DNA of 64,000 nt from Moniliella sp. 'wahieum' (GCA_003971905.1 RSEE01000001.1:1488001-1552000); one strand, 5' to 3'. Positions 46,608 through 59,485 are shown, numbered from the stretch's first letter. Numbers and translations are program-made. The notes: generated from the sequence alone by a model not told the origin.

Positions 46608-49092
46608 GGAGGTGAGGGCAAATGTAGCGACGTGTGGAGTAGGAAGGTCAAAGGGGGGTGGCGAGGGGGTTTAAGAGTAAAGCAGAGGACGTCCGCAAGG
46701 ACTTGCCACGCAGAGGAAATGACAAAAACACGGCTGATTGGGCGGACATATGGGTCAGTAGTGACCAGTCTCTCGCTCGGGCTAGACAGGTTAGCTCGAG
46801 ACCCTGCAGCCCGAAACCCTGTGGCCCGTGATCGTGACCCTGTGGCCCGTTATCCTGCGGCCTGAAGGGCCTGAGGGGCCCCGCACCACAAGCTGGGTCG
46901 ACGTTCCGTGGGTATGGCCGTCGGCCATGTAAGATGACGGAAATCGCTGCCGAAACCACGGCGTCTCGGCACTGTTGGAAGTTAACGTTGAGCCGCGGGA
47001 TTGATATATGGCGGTTTGTGCCCAGCCAACCAGATATCGCACCCATCAGGCGCCCAGTGGTGCGTCCCGAATACTGAGCAAGCCGCGAGTGATGAGTCGA
47101 TGAAAAGCGAGCGGGGAGCGCTGAGCGTCAGCAACTAGTACCATTGGTGAGAAGCGAGCGCCAAGTCGCTCAGCGGCTCCGCGGCGCGCTGTGTTCGCTG
47201 GTGCTTGCTTGCGTGAGGCCAGGGCAGGCAGACTGCTGCTCACACGCACGGGGGCCCAGAACAATGTGAATGGCATGTCCGTGCCAGCCATGGTTTGGCG
47301 TGTCGATTAGTGTATTCACTATTGGAAGGAGGCTGGCTGTGGCTGGGCAGGTGGGCGGCAGGCGGCAGGCAAGGCGGACATGCCATATGAATATGACATG
47401 TGACATGTGATATACGTGACACTGGCTGCGACATCACATGTCCCATGTGATCGACGTGATCGATCATGATCGGCGTGACGCGTGATCGTGATCCCAGCCA
47501 TCATGCAGCACACCGCACCAGCCGACTCTCCCGCACATGGCCGCGGCGATGCGGCGAGACCTGCGGGCGTCCTAGAAAGACCCTACGGGACAAGCCCACC
47601 GGATCCGCTCTACCCGCAATTCCCCGAAAAGGAACCCCCGGAAAAACGCGCGTGAATCCCGAGCACCAGAGAAGCTCGCGTTGTCAGAGAGGCGTAGTGC
47701 TGCCCTCCAGGGTGGGGGAGATAGAGATGCCAGATGCCAGATGCTCCACGCACGCGTTCTGCTGTTCCGTTCAACTGTTCCATCTGTTCTGTCCATCTGT
47801 TACACTATTCCATCTGTTACATCTATTCCATTTCTTTGTAGAAGACCAGAGAGCATTGCGGGCACAGTTGACATGATGGTGTATTTGGCATTGCACATGA
47901 GCTACAGAGGCTATATCCAGAGAATATTCCTGCCCTCCAGGAAGGAATATTGGAAGGAATGCACGGAACGGGGGACCACGTTTGGGGTACCGGTACCACT
48001 ACACCCCACGGCGCACCCCCCCAATGTGTAGCATCTCTAGCATCTTTAGCATCTCTAGCATCTCTAGCGCATTATCTTCACCATCTCTTAAGAGTGTATT
48101 GCGAAATGGCATGTGGAACCACTCAGTTGGCATGGTTGTACCAGCCAAGTCGCTGGTAACCGGTAAGCGCTAGCGCTAAGCGCCAAAAGTCCAATAAGCG
48201 CTAAGCGCTAAGTCAAGAGCCGCGTTCTGCGACCCGAGCCTACCGAATCCAGCCAGACAGCGGGCGCCTCTCCCCCCTTCTCCTTTTCTCTCCTCTGGCA
48301 CGTAAGATTGGATTATTAGCGCTTAGCCGGCCTGACATCAGAACTTATATAAAAGCTTCTCTCACTTTGCTCATTCTCTTGTACACATTTTGAGTGCACA
48401 GGTCTCCAGCCCCATTTTGGAAGCTCGTAGCTATACGGGGGGTTAAACCTTAAACGTCTTAAACGCTAAACCTTAACGTTCTCGACGATCCCGACCGCTC
48501 TCAGTGACCCGGTGACGGCCTCCTCGCCCTCACCGGTCACCTTCGATCGCACCCCTCGCCCATGGCCTCATTCTTACACACACCACCGACCAGGATGCAT
48601 GGGAGCTTATGCGCTTATGGAGGTCAAGCTTCAAGGGGTGCATCGAGCATCCGATCTGATCTCAGAACTCTCCAGCATCCACCATCCATCCGTCCATCCG
48701 TCATCATGCATCATGCATCATCAACGCAACGTCGACCGTCCAATTCAGAATCAACAAAGGTTAGGCGGGGATATCTAAGGGGTAAGAATCGGTACTCGGA
48801 TCCGAACGCCAAAAGGCAGAGCAATGCGTATCATGTGTCACTATTACCGCGCGTGTGGGCAGCCGGGGTGCCGTCTCGGCCAAACCCGCTCTTGGCTCTT
48901 ATCGATTATCGGTCTTATCTTACCCATCACAATCCACTCTTGCAACGAAGCGCACGAGGCCCAAACCGGGTCCAGCATGATTGTGTAAGCCACGTTTGGA
49001 GTGCGCCTGGGGGAGACCAAGGTCAGTATCAGTACTCAGTACTCAGTACAGGGCAGAGGGCAGACTTGGCAGCAATAACCAATAACTAGTCC
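46608..49092. other. intergenic region with palindromic repeats
   Basis: No gene found. Contents: CCCGTGATCGTGACCCTGTGG-like imperfect repeats (46795–46865), a dense cluster of hexamer palindromes (47383–47495), TAGCATCTC repeats (48030–48068), AGCGCTA arrays (48165–48212), an ATGCATC array (48705–48722) and an AGTACTC array (49024–49050). A TATATAAAAG at about 48347 is a possible core promoter with no gene after it. Confidence 0.5.
47383..47495. repeat. cluster of palindromic hexamers (CATATG, ACATGT, ATCGAT, TGATCA, ACGCGT)
   Basis: Includes the GACATGTGACATGTGA array at 47395–47410, then CACATGTCCCATGTG, CGTGATCGATCATGATCGG and GTGACGCGTGATCG. The spacers again tend to be one base. Confidence 0.8.
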
Positions 49093-51015
49093 CTAGTCAG
49101 CACTCAACAACAGAGCAGCAGAACGTACGTCGTCGCGTCTCGAGATACGTAGCCGCATACTTGTGCAGCGGTGTTTGGGGGGCAAGGCGGGCAAACGCGG
49201 ACGTGCCGATCGAGTGGTAGTCTGCCCCGCCGCATCCGGACGTTCCGTCGCTAACGCTTGGCGCAGCCGAACAAACGACGAGTACCGCTTTACCAACTCA
49301 ATTTTCGACCCCGTCTTGAGCACAATCACAACATGATACACCACGAACCCGCCCACCCGCCCACCTACTTCGGACCAGCCCCGGATGCGCACCTCGTGGG
49401 TAAATATGCGCCCCGAGGCGGCGGACGGCGCCGGCGGAGCGGGCGCACGCGCACCAAATAGGTTGGTACCCACCCCGGCAAACCACGTGGCCCATTTGGC
49501 TGGCCGCCGACGGGGCTCGGCAAACGGACCCTCAGATGCAACTGTCACCACCGATACCGGAAGCGAGACGAGGGAGGAGGCAGCCGATGAGGCAGAGCTA
49601 CGACGAGAATGAGGTTCGAGGCGATCGTGGGGTTGCGAGTCGGGTTGCGAGTCAGGTTGTGGTGGGTTGACAGCGGCCACCAACCTAGACGAAGAAGATG
49701 GTTCCACTCCGACGCCCACGCCCATACCTGACGAAGACATCCCGTCGGACAAAAGGGGCACAGGCGTAGTGCTCCTCGACCGGCCCAGTGGGGTGTGGTA
49801 GGCGCCGAACGCGAATCACGCTCGCCACGCTCCGGGTTGGGCAGTAAAAGTAAGGTATCCGACATGGTACGGGGGGCTGAGAACCATCCGTGTTCGCAGA
49901 GCTGCCGCAGGTATCGGATGGGACTGCAAGCAGAACGGCATCTTGGACTTGGCTCTCTGTTTCGTTCTTTGTGGGACTAGAAGATTGCCGCGCGCCGTCG
50001 GGTTGCTCAAGTCCAGGCTGCCCCGTCGACCGGGGATGGCATGGGGAAAAGTGTGGGTGAAAAAGGCGGGGGTATACGCATGCTGAGCTTGAGAGGTGGG
50101 GTTCGCGAGCCTGGTGTCTCTTCCAACAGTTTCCACGCAGACGACTTGTCGCTCGATAGCGGCGAGGGCAGCCGGGTGAAAGCGGGACTCAGACCGTGGT
50201 GGGACTGAGGTGAGGTTAGGACGGGATCGATAGGGCGCCAGGTCCAGTGTGCCCACCACTGCCCCTCCACCACTTTTTCACCCCCGAGTTGAGCCAGATG
50301 CCCTTAAAGGCGTCGTCCAAGAGGGGGGACTTGGTGCGACCGATGGGGGTTCGGCTGCCAGGCCGATCGGGTCCAGGGGCGGAGGGTACGTGGCCATACG
50401 GGATACGTGAGGTGTGTCCCCGTTCTTCATCTGCCGCGGGGACCGCGGGCTCTGCTGCAGAGATAGTAGACTTGGGTGGCTTGGCGAGCCGGGAGAAGGC
50501 GCACGCGGCAGGCGTGGACTCGGGGTGCGGGGCACGCCGAGTGCGGTGGAAGCATACAGTCGCTCGTCGGGCATCGTCTCAGCGCGATGAGGGGGTGCAA
50601 CCTGAGGGGTTGACGTGCGGGATGGAGGAGCATCGGGACCATCATTGGGCAGGCGCACGAGCCGGGAAGAGGCAGGATAGGTAGGAGACGCAGAGGACAG
50701 GGGGCTAGCGAGATTGAGAGGTGAGGGCGGTGGCAAAGATGTCGGGAGTGCGCGATGGGCGGGAGCCGGACGCCCTCCCAGCAAGGAGAGCGGCGCGGAC
50801 TGAGGCGCGTATGGATTGCTGGCGCTTTTCAGCAGACGCAGTGCATCGGCGTCGCCGGTGCGCGTGTCGAGGCCGAGTTGGGCCAGGGCGGTGGGGAGGC
50901 CAGGAGGACTGAGGGCAAGAAGAGGGGTTGCTGTTGGGCCCGGCCGAGGGAGGGGGTGGGGAAGGAGCTCCGCGGCGGCAGCTTGGAGCTGGGCGCCCAG
51001 CAGCGCATCGTCCAT
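49093..51015 (-). CDS. PX-domain protein
   Basis: Phosphoinositide-binding PX-domain protein, so probably a membrane-trafficking factor (inference). The start MDDALLGAQLQAAAAELLPH is followed by a long Ser/Pro-rich disordered region (50960–50280, 50259–49816, 49760–49560 in successive frames). The PX domain begins IFTHEVRIRGWSEVGGRVGG, then FVVYHVVIVLKTGSKIELVK and RYSSFVRLRQALATERP; the RYS motif is the PtdIns3P-contacting position. After a frame change it reads PLHKYAATYLETRR, the Pro-rich loop/helix region. The reading then meets GTACGT at 49123–49128, a good donor, but I could not find the remaining PX helix downstream. The end at 49093 is only the end of the open frame. Confidence 0.6.
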
Positions 51016-51464
51016 CGTGGCGACGGCCCGAGGTGGTGGTGGGGGGAGGGCGTCGGGGTGGCGCATGCGCGGGATGGATGATGCGGGATGCATGATGCAT
51101 GCTGGCGCAAGGGCAGGGCAGCCCAAGCGCACCTGAAAGTGAAAGTTGAAAGCGGGGATCAGCGCTGGGCGTGGGGATGGGTGATGGGTGGGATGCGTGC
51201 TGGAGGGGTGCACGCGCCAGTGTGCCTGCGGTGCATTATGCCCGCCGCCCGCACCGCGGCCCGGCGTGGGCCGGGGCCAGCGCTACACTGCGCAGTGCCT
51301 GCCCCACCCGCGCCCCGAACCCCCCGGCGGGCATTGCGATTCTCGCGGCGGCTGCTGGCAATCCCTGGCATGGCCTCGAGGCACGATGAATCATCACCGG
51401 CATCACCACACTCCTACCACCACCACACCACCCACCACCACCACCACCGCCTCTCCACCGGCTC
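51016..51464. other. divergent promoter between PX and DUF2408 genes
   Basis: 449 bp with an ATGCATG array at 51088–51102 and a CACCAC-rich tract (51405–51450) just upstream of the DUF2408 start. Confidence 0.55.
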
Positions 51465-53870
51465 ATGCCCGTCGCCTCTGCCATCCCCGCTGCTGAGCTC
51501 CCCATCCTCGAGGCCCTCGTCCACATCCGCAACCGTCTCACAGCCCTCAAGAAGGACTCGGCGAGTACATTCGTGCCCACGATGTGCTCGACATCTACAA
51601 GGCCGTGATTAAGCAGGTCACCCGCCTCAACGCCGTGCGCGACGAGGCGGCCGCCGACACTGCCTCTTCTCCCGACGGCGATACTGCTCCCGACTGCATG
51701 CCCTCTTCTGTGGCAGATACCGTGGCCGCTGCGACCGACAGCCCTGCCCCTCGGCCTTGCAGGAAAGCCACACCTACCCAGACGTCCCTGCGCTCAACCG
51801 GGTAGACACGACCCTGAACGATGTCTTTTCCCTTCTCTCCCTTTTCTTCCTCACAATTGGTAGGAACCGGGAGACACCCTCCGCCTTCTGCCAGCTGAGT
51901 TGCATGAAACAGCTGCTGGATCATTTGAGCGAGGGCGGGGTCTACACTGAAGCGGATCTGGAACCGTTTGCGTCGCGGTTGGCGCAACTGCGTGCGATGA
52001 TTCGCAAAGATGCTGACCTGGGCAAACACCCGCCTGCACTGACCAAGCTCATGATGCGCAAGTTGGAAAATTGCGATCGGGTTCTGAAGAACTTGCAGAG
52101 CACCCTCAAGGTCTTGTCGGTCGAACTGGTCCCCATCCACAAACGCCTGATTGCTGTCCGGAGGCAGATCATCGCAGCTGCAGCCAAGCCCAAGATCCCG
52201 CGGGCCGAGATCAAACAGTTGCAAGAAGAGCTGCGTCGGATCGATGGCAAGCGCGTCGATGGCAAGTTCTTAGGTCCGGGTGGATCCAGTGTCCCGGCCG
52301 GCCAAGCGATCCTGGTAGGCATCTTGGAGGAATGTTTTGAGATTTGCCACGAAATTAATGTGCGCAACGACGAGGTGCCCATGACCCTGCAGCCCATCTA
52401 TGACCGCTTGGTGGGGATCAAGAAGGAGTTGGAGCACCTTGTGCTCACCCATCGTTGGACCCTTCGAGAAACGGATCTGTGGAATTACCAAGTGACGCTC
52501 AAGGAGATTGATCGGCTGCGGGTGAATGGCAAGTTTGTCGATGCCGAGGGCAAGCAACCTGAGGGCCAACCTGTTCTTTTGTATCTACTGCGTCGCTGCT
52601 ACGGTCTGATCTACCGCCTCGTGGCATCGAGTGAGCCGATTGGCGAAGAGTTGATGCCGGTGAGCAACAAATTGTCAACAATTTCCAAGTGTCTCAAGGA
52701 GGTGTCCAAGTACGGCGGGCCGTACACGATGCGCGACCTGTATCCCTACCGCCTTGCCCTCCACCAGATTGACGCGATGCGAACCGAGATCAAAGACAAG
52801 GACGGCAAGGACACGGGTGTGCGCAAATGGCTTGCGGCCGATGGAAGCGTTCCAGAGGGACAAGCCATTCTGCGGGCGCAGTTCGAGGAAGTGATGCAGA
52901 CGATCGATGAGATGCTGAACGAGGGCTCGGACAATGACGACGACGACGATGACGACGACGATGATGATGACGAAGGGGAGGAAGACGACAACGAGTACAA
53001 CGAAGAAAGGGATAGGGAAGGGGAGGAGGAAGGGGCAAGTGCCCCGAGTGAGGGTGGCGCTAGCGCCGGCTGGTCAGGCTGGTCGACAGGAGTGGACCTG
53101 AGTTACCAACGCCCTTCCGAGGACAACTCTGAGCTCTTGTCCCGTTCTGTCTCCCGGGCTTCCACTGCGAGTCATGCTGCTGCCAGCGCATCGGCTTCGA
53201 CCAGCAGCTTGTCCGCTACCAGTCCTGCGGGTGTCACGGGGGGGTACCCAGACCTGGTGCCGGCGTCACCAGGCCTGCACGCACTTCGCACAGGGTTGGA
53301 CAACCTCAGCTTAGGCCAGCTCAGTGCGCTAGTGAACCCGGTGAGTTATGGGCCGTTTAGTCCTGCACCTGCCCAGCCTTCTGCCCCGTCCCCAGCACGC
53401 CCACCTCCGTTTGCCCCTGAACCGCTGGCGACCCCGCGAGCCATTGACGACTCGATCCGTCAGGCTTTTCGTTGCCTCCGCGAGACCCACCTATCCGGCT
53501 CGACTCGGACTCATCTACCGCCACCGCTCGCCCATCTCAAGTGCCCGACGCCCGCGTGTCTGTGTCTTCCCGCACTCGTCCGGCCCCTTCCCTGTTACAA
53601 ACTGCTTCCTCCCCTTCTTCCCGCTCCTCCTCGCCCGCCGTGCCACGCATGACGAGTACAATTCCCTCCTCCTCCAACGTAGATGCCTCTCGTCCTTCAT
53701 CGACGGGGGCTTCGATGCCCCCCTCCCAGCTTCCACCTGTCTTGACGCGGAGTGCACCTTTGCCCTCGGTGTCGCCCGGCGGCAGCGCCCCCTTCGCGTT
53801 AACGAGGTGGAAAGTTCAAAGTTCCCTTGTTGCATTGCCTCTCCACGTCCACCTAAATACGCCTACGTAG
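51465..53870 (+). CDS. DUF2408-family protein
   Basis: Fungal protein with the DUF2408 fold, function unknown. It starts MPVASAIPAAELPILEALVH, then IRNRLTALKKDS, and after a one-base change GEYIRAHDVLDIYKAVIKQV and TRLNAVRDEA. From 51757 one frame carries the helical body: HLSEGGVYTEADLEPFASRL, LVPIHKRLIAVRRQIIAAAA, a repeated pattern IKQLQEELRRIDGKRVDGKF / VTLKEIDRLRVNGKFVDAEG / LALHQIDAMRTEIKDKDGKD, each followed by GQ(A/P)(I/V)L and a Cys/Leu-rich helix. This triplication suggests internal repeats of the fold. An Asp run (13 Asp at about 52939) begins an acidic, then Ser/Pro-rich tail. A frame change near 53470 leads to VSVSSRTRPAPSLLQTASSP and the stop at 53870. Confidence 0.8.
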
Positions 53871-54977
53871 ATCATCGTAGTCTCTGGTGCGGCTTCGGGC
53901 TGGACAGAGCTAACAGAGGCAGAGTCAGGAGACGTTTCGATGTATCAAGCAATGCACACAGGCGGGATGAGATTTTCTAACCCGGTGCGACTGTTCGAGT
54001 GTCGAAAGATTAGACCAGCTAACAAGAGGACATACTATGTATCTGGCCTGCACCTACGTTCAAATTTGCATACGGAGCATGCCATGAAGTAGAACAAGAA
54101 CCGGTCCTCCGCTCGTGTGCCCCCTTCATCGCACACATACATGTCGAAGGGAGAGTGAGGAAACGCAGCACTGAGGACAACAGTGCGAACACGTCTCGAT
54201 CGGATTATAGAATTCTGCATGTGCCGCTGTGCCCCGCGCGATTACTACCGTACGGAAGGTGGTAACCTGTGCGCAACGAGACGAACCAGGCAAGCAGGGT
54301 ATGGAGTATCCATACCCAGTATCCATACCCAGTATCCATACCCAGTATCCATACCCCTCTTGCTGGCCCAGGACGTATGGAAGAGGGGGGGAACAAGCGA
54401 CAGGTGTGTCAGTGGTAGCATGAGGCAGACCGCTGCTGTTTTCTACACGTAAATCACGTCACCCTCAAGCGCATTGGACGGAGGCGCGGCGAAATCGAAT
54501 TCAATTGCAATACTGGCACACCACGTCTCCGCAACATGTGTTGCTCTCCTTTCCTTTGCACTATTCCCTTCCTCTCACCGATCATCGCCCTCGACTGACC
54601 ATTGCGCCCCCCTTGCCCAGCATGACCGAGTAGGAGACTTGACGAAACAGTTTTTGTTTCATCAGGACCGCCACCGCGCCATTCCTACGGTCCAGGCCTC
54701 TGTGGCGCCAACCTCTTCAGAAAGGAACCAAAAGCCGAGACGACGCGGCCGGAACCCCCTGTTGTGCAACTTTCAAAACAGAATGGGGCTCGGCCGTGAC
54801 GCGTGACGCGTGAGGCTCGCTGGGGTCCGGAACCAACCAACCCTAGTTATGCGTGAAAATAAACGGAGCAATAAATTGCCGCAGTTCACGTTGTTTAGGG
54901 TTACGCAAGTGTTTCCTTGCTCTTTGTCTGCTTTGCCCCTACTCTTGTTCTTGTCCCCGACCCTGCTAGCAACAACA
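53871..54977. other. intergenic region upstream of eL8
   Basis: No gene seen. It contains a 13-bp minisatellite (54306–54357), an ACGCGTG array (54796–54814) and a TTAGGGTTACG word at 54895. The pyrimidine-rich stretch 54910–54970 is typical of ribosomal-protein 5' leaders. Confidence 0.5.
54306..54357. repeat. 13-bp minisatellite GTATCCATACCCA
   Basis: Four perfect tandem copies. Confidence 0.95.
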
Positions 54978-55783
54978 ATGGCGCCCTCCAAGAAGAACCC
55001 CAAGCTCCCGTCCAACCTCAAGGCGGCGTCTTCGGCTAGCAAGAAGCAGGCCAACCCCTGTTCGAGGCTCGCCCTCGCCACTTTGGCATTGGCCAGAACA
55101 TCCAGCCTGCCCGCGACCTGACCCGCTTCGTCAAGTGGCCCGAGTACATTCGTCTCCAGCGCCAGCGCGTTATCCTCAACTCGCGCTTGAAGGTCCCCCC
55201 TGCGCTTGCCCAGTTCAGCAACACGCTCGACAAGAACACGGCCACTGCCCTGTTCAAGTTGCTCAACAAGTACCGCCCAGAGAGCAAGCAGGAGAAGAAG
55301 GCTCGTCTGGCAGCTGTTGCCGCCGATGTCGCGGCCGGCAAGAAGGCTGACCCTAAGGCCGACGGCAAGAAGCCCCTGTTTGTCAAGTACGGTCTGAACC
55401 ACGCCATTGCTCTGATTGAGGCCAAGAAGGCTTCCCTCGTCGTTCTCGCCGACGATGTGGACCCGATTGAGCTCGTCGTCGCTGTGCCCGCGCTCTGTCG
55501 CAAGATGGGCATTCCTTGGGTCATTGTCAAGGGTGGCAAGGCCCGTCTGGGCCAGGTGGTCCACAAGAAGACCGCGGCTATTGCTGTGGTTCAGGACGTG
55601 CGCGCTGAGGACCAGCGCGAACTCGCCAACCTCGTCGCGGCTGCCAAGGCCAACTACGTTGACAAGTACGAGGAGTCCCGCCGCCACTGGGGCGGTGGTG
55701 TCCGTGGCAACAAGTCGGCCGACAAGCTCCGCAAGCGTGCCAAGGCCGCTGGCACCACGGTTGCTGCCCTCGAGAACAACTAA
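54978..55783 (+). CDS. RPL8: 60S ribosomal protein eL8 (L7Ae family)
   Basis: Large-subunit ribosomal protein eL8 (yeast Rpl8, formerly L7a). [20 protein letters not shown] starts at 54978. A missing base near 55056–55060 (AACCCCTGTT) moves the reading to [20 protein letters not shown], then [40 protein letters not shown], and the L7Ae RNA-binding fold [60 protein letters not shown]. It ends [13 protein letters not shown] and TAA at 55781–55783. Total about 268 residues, the normal size. Codon use is strongly C/G-ending, as expected for a highly expressed gene. Confidence 0.95.
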
Positions 55784-58623
55784 GGTGTTGTCTTTGCCCT
55801 CTCGTAAGGACTTGTGTTCGGCAAGAGCATCCCCATTCGGTATGGGATCGTAGTCGGTTGCACGTCCTTGTTATGCCCGCATCTTTCGATGCATTCAAAA
55901 ATGGATATGTTCCAGCTCCATGCCCGTATGCGCCGTCGTCGCGCCATCACCATTGGCGCGCGTAAGATGTAACATGTAACATCCCTCATAGCTGCTTGTG
56001 GAAGTAGCTTTTTGAATGTTCTGCGCACGATGACCGCGGGAGGGAACGCTTTTGGTAGCACGTGGGTGGTCCCTTGACCAGGTGTGTCACATGTCAATGA
56101 TCAATACAGCAGCCACGGGTGACATGCCGAGACAGACAACCTTTTATATAGTACGAGGAAGTGCTATCGGATGATATTCATAGTCCCTTCGCAGCCTCTC
56201 CGCTTGCATCTGTTGGGGTGGTAGTGTTAGGCCTCCCCTGCACCCCTCAGTGAATCGGTGACGCTCTCGCTTAGCCGGTCGAAAGAGTTCCGAAGGATTT
56301 CCGCTCGCAGGGCGCGCGCGCCCTGCTCGCTCCATCTCCCTTCTCTCTCACCTGCCTTCTTTCCTTCAGATGCTTGTAGACTTGTGGCCACCCCTTTGCC
56401 TTCACGCCTGCAGTGTCTGAAGGCTGCTTTGCAGCTCATTATAGGACCTCGAGTGCTCCCAAGTCGCACTCTATAGCAGCTTCGTCTGCTTCGCTCTGTC
56501 AACATCTACGTATACGCAGCCTTGCCACGCGTGCAGCCGCCTCGGCTTCACGCCCAAAGGCTTCTCCTCGCTCGGATAGCCCAGGCTCGAAACTACCGTG
56601 AGCCGTCTTTCACGTAAGGGACTGTACCCCACCAACCTGAGTGAGCCCCCTGGCAGGGCCCGCCTGCGACAGGGTCGTCGTAATTCACGGTACATGGATC
56701 GAGCCCGCCACCTCTGGACCATCGATCATCCTTACTCCATCCTTCCACCAATCCACTTTGTCCTCCCCTCTCTTCTTGTCCTCCCCCCTCTTCTTGTCCT
56801 TCCCCCCCCACCTTATTTTTGTCGCAAAGACCCCAATTGCTTTCCACATCTCCTCCTTGCTCCACCGCTCCGCGGCAGTCTTGTAGCCAGGTCGACGGCC
56901 GTGGGGGCACAAACGTGGGAGTGGATTGCAGGGGCACCGTGTGCCAGTGTGGTCGTTGGTGCCGCAATGGGGGCTCCGACGGTGAGTACGGGTAGGGGGC
57001 ATTTGAAGTGGGTGGAGGGACGCGTCGACGCGACTCTGTCATATGCCCGATAGTCGGCGCAGCCAGCCCCGTCACGTGCAGGTGGGGGAGCAGTAGGGTT
57101 GCAACTTTTTGGTGGGTCCTGCCATATGGTAATAGAAGATGCTTAACTTTAGTTAGACTGTGTTCAACGTGCTCAACGTGCTCAAAGTGCTCACCGTTGA
57201 TCCTGCAGCTGCTCCTCTCAGTCGATAGAGTACATTGTGGGTACGTTTCCCTGGCCAAGAGGCGAAATCATGAGGTCCATTGTGAAGAGTTATAAAAGAC
57301 TGAGAGAAAGAGAGGGAAGATGGCGGTGCTATTCAAGGAGAGGATGAGGCCATTATTAGGGGAAGATCGTATAGGGAGTGTGGTAGACAGCTAGAGCGAT
57401 AGGAGACAAGGGGGCCCAATGTGCCAGGGTCGCTATGCATGATGCATGACTAATGGTTGCTACAAATTCAGGGATCGATTCCCCAATCGACTCGAGCCAT
57501 CATTTTCCTGATCATTTCCCAACTGTAGTATACTTCGGCGTCTTCTTTTCATCCTCTTCGGCATCCATATCATTGACAGAGCTTAAGGCTGGGACAGGGG
57601 GAACGCTACGTCTAAACCGAACCGTTCATCTTGCGGGGGTTACTTGGAAAAGCCAACAAGATTAAGGCACCAGGGGAATCGCCAGGATATCAGGACCCTC
57701 CGGTGGTCGCCATCCGGTCCCGTACCTTAGGAAGCGCGTGTGGACACGGACGAACGTGGTAGACATCTGAGCGAGGAACCGTTTCCATTGAGACTCTCAG
57801 TAGCCAAATCCTTCCAATGCGTAAATATCTTGCCCGCTGTCTTGGTACCGTAGTATCCTCGCGTCTTGTCAAAACCAGAGGGGGAAGAACGTCCTCTCTT
57901 CTATCAAGAAACCTTATAGGCGTTACCAAGAAACTATAATGCCACCAAAAACTTGCTATCAAGAAGGCCAAAAAAGGTATAAGTTGAGGGGATATTGGTT
58001 CGTGGCAAAAGCAAAGGCAAAGCAAAAAGGCATGTTATTGGACCCAGGCTCATCATCCGCACCAGTACGTCCCCATGACTAATAGCGTCATCGGACGTGC
58101 ATTGAAGACCAGGGCCGGGGAGAGGAGGAGAGCCCGGGAGAAGCCAACATCGCTATACATACAAAGGTCAAATTAGCGCCAGGAGCTTATACGAAGCTAT
58201 TATATCTCTGACTGTGTTTCCTCTCCACCTTGCCCAGTATAAAAACAATCTTCCGTAGCGTAACGCGTAAAGCGTACCACGTTGAGTTTGACCTTGATAT
58301 GTATGGAAGCCCAGTCCTGTGTATCCTCTCGGTTAAACGCGTTCGACGTTAAACCGAAACGTTAACGCGTAACGCGAAACCATGTGCTCTCACCTGTATT
58401 AGGGTTATCCGTGTGATCTCCTTGGGCCTCGGCCTCAGGGCCTCAGGTCCCTCAGGGATCGTCCTGCAAGCTGCAAGTGCATGCCTTGCGCGGATTATTA
58501 GCCCGATTCGTTCACAAACGCTTGCCGAGCGAGTGTGGTGGTGCATGGTGTGCATGGTGCAGCGCGTCTCCTCTTCCTATAGCCTGCAGATTCTTTTGGC
58601 GGATGTTCTTCGGTGCGTGCATG
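55784..58623. other. intergenic region between eL8 and the LTR element
   Basis: No gene that I can support. Holds AACATGTAACATG (55966–55985), the second dispersed-repeat copy (57661–57886), ATGCATG array (57435–57449), and ACGCGTA/TTAAACGCG words (58255–58380). 56560–56700 shares short words with 17140–17230. Confidence 0.5.
57661..57886 (-). repeat. dispersed repeat, copy 2 (inverted)
   Basis: Reverse complement of 44735–44960 with scattered substitutions and small indels. Flanking sequence differs between copies, so the conserved block is about 225 bp. Confidence 0.75.
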
Positions 58624-58874
58624 TGTTGACTGTGATCCTCTGGCTCCCAGTCGGTAGACCAGGTTCGCCTCGGTTCCATCGGCTTCCACGCTGGCGTCCT
58701 GCGTGTCACTGTCCCTGTGCCCTGCACTCTCTCCTGTGACTCACTGTCCCTGTGCCTAGTCCAGCCTCCTATATAGATGCCTCTGTACCCAGACCCAACT
58801 CTGGCTCCAATCCATCACCTTCTCCTCATCCTTCTGCCCGTCCGGCTCCCTAGGCCAACAGAGCTACAATCTGA
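58624..58874 (+). repeat. LTR copy 1 of the TRIM-like element
   Basis: 251 bp, starting TGTTGACTGTGATCC and ending ACAATCTGA. Copy 1 lacks a few bases relative to copy 2. Confidence 0.75.
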
Positions 58875-59485
58875 TCCCCCGGAAGGGGAGCGCTCTTCAA
58901 GCAAGCCCACCCCCAAGCCTACAAGCCCAAGCTAAGCCGCCTGCCAATTCATCCGGGGCACCTGGGGAAAGGATGGGGGGGGTGGTCACCCAACTTCTTC
59001 CACTCCTCTTTTTCAACAACAAAGAGAACCCAAACAGATCAAGACGGTTGACGCATAGCGCCCGTTCATTTCCCATGCCCAATGGACCCCACTGGCACCA
59101 GGCATGCGGAACCAAACAACTACCAAACGCATCCAATTTTGATGCCAAACGACCTTGGACCGCATTTACTCCAAGTTTCCAATTTTCTTTCACTACACTA
59201 TAACTGGTGCTTTTACTTTTGCCCACCAAATCGCTTCGGGGCGCAACCCCTACTACTTTTACTTCTAAGACTTCTACAAGCATCTGGCGGTCGCACAATA
59301 CACCAACCACAAGCGCTCGGCTCGTTCAGGTGTCATCCTGGACAGCGGGGGTGTAGGCCAGTCGTGTGGCCATGCACAACTCCAGGCCATTCGTCCCGGT
59401 TGCCACTCAAGTCCTCCCCTCTCTACATCCACTGGCAGGAGCTCATCCCACAACCGATGTCTCCGGGTTCCCTGGCCAGCGGGGG

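Noticed and set aside
57435-57495. A third tRNA suggested by ATCGATTCCCC at 57475
   Set aside because: No acceptor or anticodon stem can be paired around it.
59340-59420. LDSGG-like retroviral protease motif in the TRIM-like element
   Set aside because: The motif is out of frame with everything around it, differs between the two copies, and has no other polyprotein sequence near it.
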